From the NCBI GenBank assembly GCA_031772625.1, contig CM062804.1, positions 281,126,598-281,190,597 of the forward strand: a stretch of DNA of 64,000 bases, written 5' to 3'. Position 1 is the first letter of the stretch. Every line of letters begins with the position of its first letter. The notes beneath the pieces are model-generated. The model did no database searches and was not told the origin of the DNA. It saw only the letters and a program-made list of their open reading frames with translations. The position numbers and the translations under genes were made by a program. This DNA is from Pinus tabuliformis. Its lineage: Eukaryota > Streptophyta > Pinopsida > Pinales > Pinaceae. Shown here piece after piece: positions 57,884 through 64,000 of this stretch.

Positions 57884-59916
57884 TTGGACAAAAGAATTCA
57901 CGAGTTCGCAGCGCAGGAAAATAGAAACCCGCGACTACCAAAAGAAGAGTGGTTAGACTACTACCTGCACACAAAGATCCACAAAATTTTCTTCACGTCT
58001 TTCCCTACTAAGCTGTACGAGTGGATTGCGAAGCTAGCAAATAGTCAAGGAAGGTGGAAACTCAACAATCCTATTGTGTCGACCCTAGAATTAGTAAGAA
58101 GGTTGGAAGCATCAGAGGATAAGATTGTGTGCTCCGTTGATCATTGGCTCGATCGAATTATAGGAGGATTCGTTACGGAGTTCGTGGTTGACACCTCAGA
58201 CAGCTATAGCGAGGCATAGCAACACTTTCTCAAAGGACCACGAGGTAAGTATGTAAAGTCTCTGAATACTTGGATTAAAATGCTATTGTGCTAAGAGAGG
58301 GTTAGGTAGTTACCTTGATGTTTGGGGCTACGTGAAGTGGAAAAACTTATAGGAACGAAGGAAATAAGGGACCAGAAACTAGCCCCCTGATTTCACCTCC
58401 ACGAGGGGACGAGGAAGAGCTTGTGAAGGTCTCGCCACGAAGTGCAATCCATTTGATAAGAAAAATAATTCCACAAATACAACCCCCACCCACACGTCCA
58501 CCAGCTTCGCTGCCATCACCTCCATCTTCACCCTTACGACCTCCGCCACCACCGCGATTCAATATGGCAAGCACAGTGAAGTTGCATGTGTTCAAGAGAT
58601 TGGAAAATGAGGATCCGGACCAATTTTTGTTCATTGTAAGAGCCATATGTGAAGCACAAGGAGTTACAGATGACAATATAAATAAAGTGACACTGGTTAG
58701 TACCCTACAGGACCGCGCGTTGACCTAGTATATTAAGCACTCCAATGATAATACAAATGCAGGAATCGCAGATATCCAAGCAGCACTAAACAGAGAATTT
58801 AGCATGCCGAAGTCTGAAGCACAGTCGATCATTAGATTCAAAGAGATTACGATGCTACCAAGCGAGACTCCTTGGGAGTTGGATCAGAGACTGAAGTGTA
58901 CAATTCAGAAAGCTAATATAAATCTGAAGGATGGACAACATCGTGAATGGTTTGTAGCATCACTAAAACCACATCTGAGGAGTGCGCTATCACAATAGAA
59001 GTGAACGACTCAAGCAGAGGCCTTAGAGTTCACGATGAGGCTGCATGATACCCCGTAGTAGGATCCTAACTTAAGAGTTTAGCAGATCCACGCCCAGCTG
59101 AAGAATCTATGCCTGGAGATGTAGAGTCTAAAACAGGACAGGATGGCTCGACCAGAAGTGTGCGAGGAGGTGTGGCACATAAAATGCAAAGGTCAAGGTC
59201 ATGCCAAGGAGAATTGCCCGATTTTCACGAATTACCTCGCAGGAGGAGGACCGATGCCATTAAGGTTAGAAGCACAAGTAGGACCTAGCACGATGCCTAC
59301 TTTGTGGTGCCCGATTTGTCAAATAGGTGGAAAACATGCTACGGACAATTTCCATTTGTTACAAAATTATACACAAAATTCGCAGCAATTGTTCTGCAAC
59401 TTTTGTAGGTCGATGGGACACAATGAGCGCACCTGTAGAAGCTATGAGTTGATTATGGATAGAACTCCCACCTACAGATTTCAGGTCAAATCACGACCCC
59501 TAGACTAGAATGAAGGAGTGGCACAAACAGGATTTCAAGGGCGCGGACGAGGCCGAGGCGAAGGGGGACCTAGAAGAGGTCGCGGACAGTTGATATGCTA
59601 CAATTGCAGAGGGCCAGGACATTATGCCCATGATTGTACAAACCCAATGTGCCCGTTATGTTTGTATTGCAACTTGTTGGATCATGAGACCAAAGATTTT
59701 CCTACGCTGATAGCTAGGATACGTGACAAAGGAGCACTACCGCCTCCCCCGACTCAGAACCTACAGATGATGAGGTCTAAGCTGCGCGAGGAAGACCCAA
59801 ATGTAAACATTGTGCTCCGAAGTGGAATCGTGAAGGGAGATGACAAAGGAAAACAACTAGAGGATAGTACTTGGGTTCGCAAAGCTCCGATGAAGGAAGC
59901 AGAGTTTGATTTTTAG
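57884..59916 (+). pseudogene. Gag of Ty3/gypsy element, unit C
   Basis: Same domain order as the unit B Gag. N-terminal domain 57884-58219, proline-rich linker about 58480-58550, capsid-like domain 58565-58998, cysteine-rich tail 59150-59700. The tail includes CPICQIGGKHATDN, CNFCRSMGHNERTC, an RG-rich stretch (GRGRGRGEGGPRRGRGQ) and CYNCRGPGHYAHDC (R to H). The stops after QDRALT, LRSALSQ and RPLD are shared with units A and B, and extra TAG codons cluster at 59050-59130. Confidence 0.87.
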
Positions 59917-60000
59917 CGCGCTTCGGAAACCTTCATGGAAGCTAAGAAGAACTTCGCTGATGCCTCCACTTCAGGAAGAATATATTGACCAGAGTCGGAG

Positions 60001-60530
60001 ATGGACCCATCCATGCTCACAACATTCCTGGAAACATGTATGAAGCTACTATGCGACAGTAAGGCGGTAAAAGGGTTACAAGAACTCATTAACAGATGCG
60101 CTGGGACCGCGCCAGGAGAACCACGTGTAGTCCAGAAGATCGGAAAACATAAGACAAGAATGGGAAGAGAAATGAGACTAACCGCGAAAATTGGAGAATA
60201 TGAAATGGACCAAGTAATTCTGGATTTAGGGTCGAATGCAAAAGTTCTGTTGAATCAGACATGGGAGCGAATGGGGAGACCTACGCTGCAATGGTCTCCT
60301 ATTCAACTATGAATGGTGAACCAACAAAAAATAATACCCATGGGGCGATTATAGGGCATAACTGTGGACATTAAGGGAGCGAGTGCGCTAGTAGACTTTG
60401 AAGTGATAGAGATTGTTGATGACAACAATCCCTACCCCATGCTACTAGGAATTGATTGTGCCACTAGCATGAACAGGGTGATTAATCTAAAGAAGCACAA
60501 GATGATTTTTGAGAAGAATTCACTACACGT
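60001..60530 (+). pseudogene. Aspartic protease of Ty3/gypsy element, unit C
   Basis: Retains VILDLGSNAKVL (near 60216) with the active-site aspartate, and NPYPMLLGIDC where unit B has LLGIDW. Interrupted by TGA at about 60310 and TAG at about 60350, the same positions as in unit B. Confidence 0.78.
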
Positions 60531-60645
60531 AGTTATACCCCTGGGTCCTACAGAAGGATCACGCTATACAAAGCAAGTGCGCGATTATGAAAGTGATGAT
60601 GATTTGGACTACATCTATAAGGTAACAAAGCAAAACTAGGACTAG

Positions 60646-61323
60646 GTGAATCCCACTACGGATGGGCAGATTGCATGGGAGTATGAAATATCATGTACGT
60701 CAGATTCAGATGAGGACACAGAGCGATGGAAAAATTGGTTACATGAGGTAACTACATTGAATTGTAATATGATGACAAGGTCGATGCGTTGTGTATCAAC
60801 AGAAGTAAGAGACCAGCCTACTTATGATGGCCTAAGTGAGGTAGACAACTTCTTGAATAAATTCAAAAGGGAGTTGCCAGAAAAGTAATGCTTCCAGGCC
60901 TTAGATTGGCTACTGCGCGCTACACCCACGAGGTGGTGGGGTACACATAAAGGGAGCATTGACGACTGGAGCAAGTGTAGGGGAATGATGTGCTTACGAT
61001 TTGGGAAGCCTAGGGTGTGACTGACAGATATGTACAATGGGCAGGATGATCCGTGCACACATTTGGCCAAATGGGCACAGGCTTATGGGGAGAAGCCACA
61101 GCCTGAGTGGGTACACCTGTTCTATCATACTTTGGATGTTTTACTAATGAACTGGTATATAGAAATAGAGCTCCGGCATGGGATAGGTGAACGGGATGTT
61201 CTACGTGAAGGGTTCGTGATGACCTTCATTTTTGAGGATGAGTGGGACAATATTGATGAAGCGTTACAAGAGGTAAAAGCAGCCATCTTTAGGATACCAC
61301 AGGAGCTAGTAGAATCGATTTAG
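60646..61323 (+). pseudogene. Capsid-like domain between protease and RT, unit C
   Basis: Homologue of 28285-28962 with LSEVDNFLNKFKRELPEK, then after a TAA at about 60886 and a TGA at about 61018 the block MYNGQDDPCTHLAKWAQAYGE, HTLDVLLMNWYIEIEL and DVLREGFVMTF. The WWG-T-HKGS block is altered relative to unit B. Confidence 0.65.
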
Positions 61324-61494
61324 CCTGAATGGGCTACTCAGTTGACGTGCGTGCTAGAATATTATAATGTAATTGTTGAAGAAGAAGACAAAGATCCGTG
61401 GAAAATTAACATTCCCAAAACTGAAGGCCACCACGAGGTTCATGGACCACAGATTGAGAACCCTGACATAACCACGCTAGTGAAGACTAAGTAG

Positions 61495-62447
61495 GTGAAT
61501 ATTGGTATGGAGGTGGAACATAAAATTGTAAAGATTAGAGACTATTGGGATGGCCCGATGGTGGATAAGGTTGTTGAATTACTCCCCGAATATCATGACC
61601 TATTCTCGACCAAGTTTATGGATTTGAAGGGAATAATCAGAGATTTAGGGGTAATGAAGATCACGTTAAAACCCGACACGAAGCCAGTTAAGTAGAGGCT
61701 GTATCGCTTAAATTCGAAATACAAGGAGAAGGTTCATGTAGAACTAGACAAGATGATTGCGACAGGCATCATCGAGCCCATGGAGGAATCTGATTTGGTA
61801 AGCCCGATGGTGGTACAAGAGAAGAAGCAGCTGGAAGAAATAAGAATATATGTGGATCTTAGAAAGTTGAACAACGCATGTGTACATGATCCATTCCCAA
61901 CTCCGTTCATAGATGAGGTGTTGGACAATGTAGGCGGTTAGGAAGCATATTCTTTCACTAATGGGTTCTCAAGGTACCACCAGATCAAAATCGTGCCAGA
62001 AGATAGGAGCAAGGCAACCTTCGTGACTGAGTGAGGTTGCTTTCAATATATTGTCATGCCATTTGGATTGAAGAATGCCCTTGCTATCTTTTTACACGTA
62101 ATTGTTGTGACATTTAGCAAATATATTCATAAGTTCTTGGAGATCTATTTTGATGATTAGACTATATTTGGGCTGGTTAGGTGCCATGTAGCAAACCTTT
62201 GCTTGATGGTGAATACATGCCGAAGATGCCAAATCATGCTCAAGCTCAAAAAGTGTATGTTCCTTGTTCCTTTTGGGAACCTCTTGGGGCATGTGGTTTG
62301 TAAACAAGAGTTGATGGTAGACCCCATGAAAATCGCAGTGATTCTGAATTTGCAAGCTCCGTAGAGTGTGAAACAGTTGCACACTACTCTACGGAATACG
62401 GGGTACTACAAGAAGTTCATCAAAAGCTATGCCTATATCACCATGTC
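61495..62447 (+). pseudogene. RT N-terminal two thirds, Ty3/gypsy, unit C
   Basis: Contains ELDKMIATGIIEPMEESDLVSP, IYVDLRKLNNAC, QYIVMPFGLKNA and IYFDD (near 62143-62157) followed by TAG, then LLGHVVCKQEL and the YYKKFIKSYAYITMS connection, where it stops at the inversion breakpoint. Several in-frame TAG and one TGA. Confidence 0.88.
61938..62447. repeat. Left arm of ~510-bp inverted repeat (right arm 63491-64000)
   Basis: The RT segment 61938-62447 reappears inverted at 63491-64000 with a spacer of 1,043 bp (62448-63490). The arms differ at several positions, for example AACCTTTGCTTGATGG on the left and, read inverted, AACCTGTGCTTGATGG on the right. The arm may extend beyond the window edge. 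Confidence 0.88.
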
Positions 62448-64000
62448 AGGTACTCTGTCGTAATGATAATATATCTTGCGCTTGTCTTTCCCTGAGGTTT
62501 AATAGGTCCTACAAAGACGATCACCCACTTTTCAAAAGGCTGCAACGTCATTTGCGCATTCAAAGGCATCTCATCCATCCACGATGGTTTACCCATTCTT
62601 TGACATAAATCACAGGCCTTGCAATGTGCTTTTGAATATTGATGAAGGGTTAGCCATCACAACCCTACATGGAGAATCTTCTGTGCGGTCACTCTCCCTA
62701 TAAAATGTCCTCTTGCAGCGCCCCCATGAGCGCCTGTCAGGATATTTCTTCGTTCAAATTCAGGTACATACCTTCATAGTATCTCATCATTCTCTATCTT
62801 ATATATGTGCTCCGCAATGAGAGATAAATCTGTCGTGCGCACCACTAGTTCCTTCTTTTGCTGGACAGAGTACCCTTTCAGCACAGTTCCATTTGTGAGA
62901 AAGTGAATTTTATCTTCAAAATGTCCATCTGCTATGCACACACTAAAGAGCTGTGTGTCAGATAATCCTTCCTCCAGATTAGTAGGTTCCTGTCCTGTCT
63001 CAATGTGCAACAGGTGATCTGGTCCCGCGCTTAATCATCCATGATTCACAACAACTTCAAAATAATATTCTTGGAACAATAAAAACCATCTTCATATGCA
63101 CATCCCAACACAGGCTTATTGACCAAGTATTTCAACGGAGAATGAACTGTATACATCTTGAAGTGTCCCCCTAGAAAGTAGTGTCCATACTCCTGGAGCA
63201 CATACACCATAGCTAGTCCATCGCGTTTAATGGTGGAATAATTCTTTTTTACTTTAGATAATCTGCGACTAGTGAATGTGATAAGGTGATCTAAGCCTTC
63301 TCCACCCTCCTGTGTTAGTAATGCCCCCAACGCTATGCTCTACGCGTCAAGATGGACATGAAAATCTTTCTTCCAATTTGGGAAGACCAGAATCGACGCA
63401 GTGACCATCTTTTCTTTCAATACATCCAGGCTTTCCTTACAGTCATCGTTCCAGCAGAACGTGATATCCTTTTTCAATAGCTTTTCCATCGACATGGTGA
63501 TATAGGCATAGTTTTTGATGAACTTCTTGTAGTACCCTGTATTCCCTAGAGTAGCGTGCAGCTGTTTCACACTCTATGGAGCTTGCAAATTCAGAATCAC
63601 TGCGATTTTCATGGGGTCTACCATCAACTCTTGTCTACAAACCACATGCCCCAAGAGGTTCCAAAAGGAACAAGGAACATACACTTTTTGAGCTTGAGCA
63701 TGATTTGGCATCTTCAGCATGTATCCACCATCAAGCACAGGTTTGCTACATGGCACCTAACCAGCCCAAATATAGTCTAATCATCAAAATAGACCTCCAA
63801 GAACTTATGAATATATTCCCTGAATGTCACAACAATTACGTGTAAAAAGATAGCAAGGGCATTCTTCAATCCAAATGGCATGACAATATATTGAAAGCAA
63901 CCCCACTCAGTCACGAAGGTTGTCTTGCTCCTATCTTCTGGCACGATTTTGATCTGGTGGTACCTTGAGAACCTATCAGTGAAAGAATATGCTTCCTAAC
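62448..64000 (-). pseudogene. Inverted gypsy pol segment (RT to integrase N-terminus)
   Basis: Reverse complement of unit B about 29577-31129. Reading the minus strand from 64000: RT after VGG, LGNTGYYKKFIKNYAYITMS (63570-63340), RNase H (63330-63046, with YTVHSPLKYL replacing YTDHSAL), the linker with IETGQEPTNLEEGLSDTQLF (63010-62774), zinc-binding CQRMGKPSWMDEM and IDFVGPIKPQG near 62490. It starts at integrase sequence TACGACAGAGTACCT (62448) and runs out of the window. It may be the beginning of another array unit in opposite orientation or a local inverted duplication. Confidence 0.9.

Larger units (their letters stand above)
56833..62447 (+). mobile_element. Ty3/gypsy element, unit C (broken by an inversion)
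   Basis: Target duplication AATAA (56833-56837, from CATAA), then 5' LTR 56838-57798 whose first base is C for T. PBS-like TGGTTCCATTGTCGGGA is at 57801. Gag, protease and capsid-like domain follow, and RT up to TATATCACCATGTC at 62447. There the collinear sequence stops and an inverted pol segment starts. From 58423 to 61941 all coding parts share one frame, interrupted only by stops. Confidence 0.93.
40453..64000. repeat. Tandem unit C of the array (continues past the window)
   Basis: Third unit. Relative to A it has extra DNA at about 42336-49765 (WOX exons 2-3 plus a copia element) and at about 50246-53765 (about 3.5 kb). It lacks about 360 bp of LINE 5' sequence at 54765. The gypsy element in this unit is interrupted at 62447, where an inverted pol segment begins. 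The LINE 3' half is not reached within the window. Confidence 0.88.

Noticed and set aside
1..64000. The three repeated units as an assembly artefact
   Set aside because: Units differ by many substitutions and by large private indels (WOX exon, pol deletion, copia insertion), which duplicated contigs would not show. Collapse or chimerism at 62447 cannot be excluded.

Overview
The window is plant nuclear DNA made almost entirely of decayed transposable elements and plant gene remnants. The evidence is a WUSCHEL-related homeobox (WOX) gene with small introns, a cytokinin dehydrogenase (CKX) gene piece, an L1-type LINE whose ORF2 ends in an RNase H domain, a Ty3/gypsy LTR element and Ty1/copia elements. 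A large-genome seed plant, possibly a gymnosperm, is my inference; nothing fixes the species. I see no intact protein-coding gene, rRNA, tRNA or CRISPR array.

The main architecture is a direct tandem array of a roughly 20-kb unit: unit A (1-19136), unit B (19137-40452) and unit C (40453 to beyond 64000). Position 1 already looks like the end of another LINE copy, so the array probably continues to the left. Each unit reads left to right: (i) AT-rich DNA with a triplicated module and a MITE-like insert; (ii) a WOX locus on the minus strand; (iii) more AT-rich flank; (iv) the 5' half of a LINE; (v) a Ty3/gypsy element inserted in the LINE endonuclease domain with target duplication CATAA; (vi) the 3' half of the LINE. 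The nested insertion sits at the same site in all three units, so it predates the array.

The units then decayed differently. Unit A keeps only the WOX homeodomain exon and lost about 2.9 kb of gypsy pol. Unit B lost the WOX exon but keeps the fullest gypsy element. Unit C keeps a full three-exon WOX gene model, but it carries two in-frame TGA codons and a 6.1-kb Ty1/copia element inserted in exon 3.

That copia element (43064-49193, TSD GTTAC, LTRs about 1% diverged) lacks integrase and carries, in antisense, an intron-bearing 3' fragment of a CKX gene beside a 111-bp minisatellite. So a fragment of a cytokinin-degrading enzyme gene has been carried by a retroelement into a WUSCHEL-family gene. 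At the right edge, the unit C gypsy element breaks at 62447 into an inverted pol segment that makes about 510-bp inverted repeat arms.
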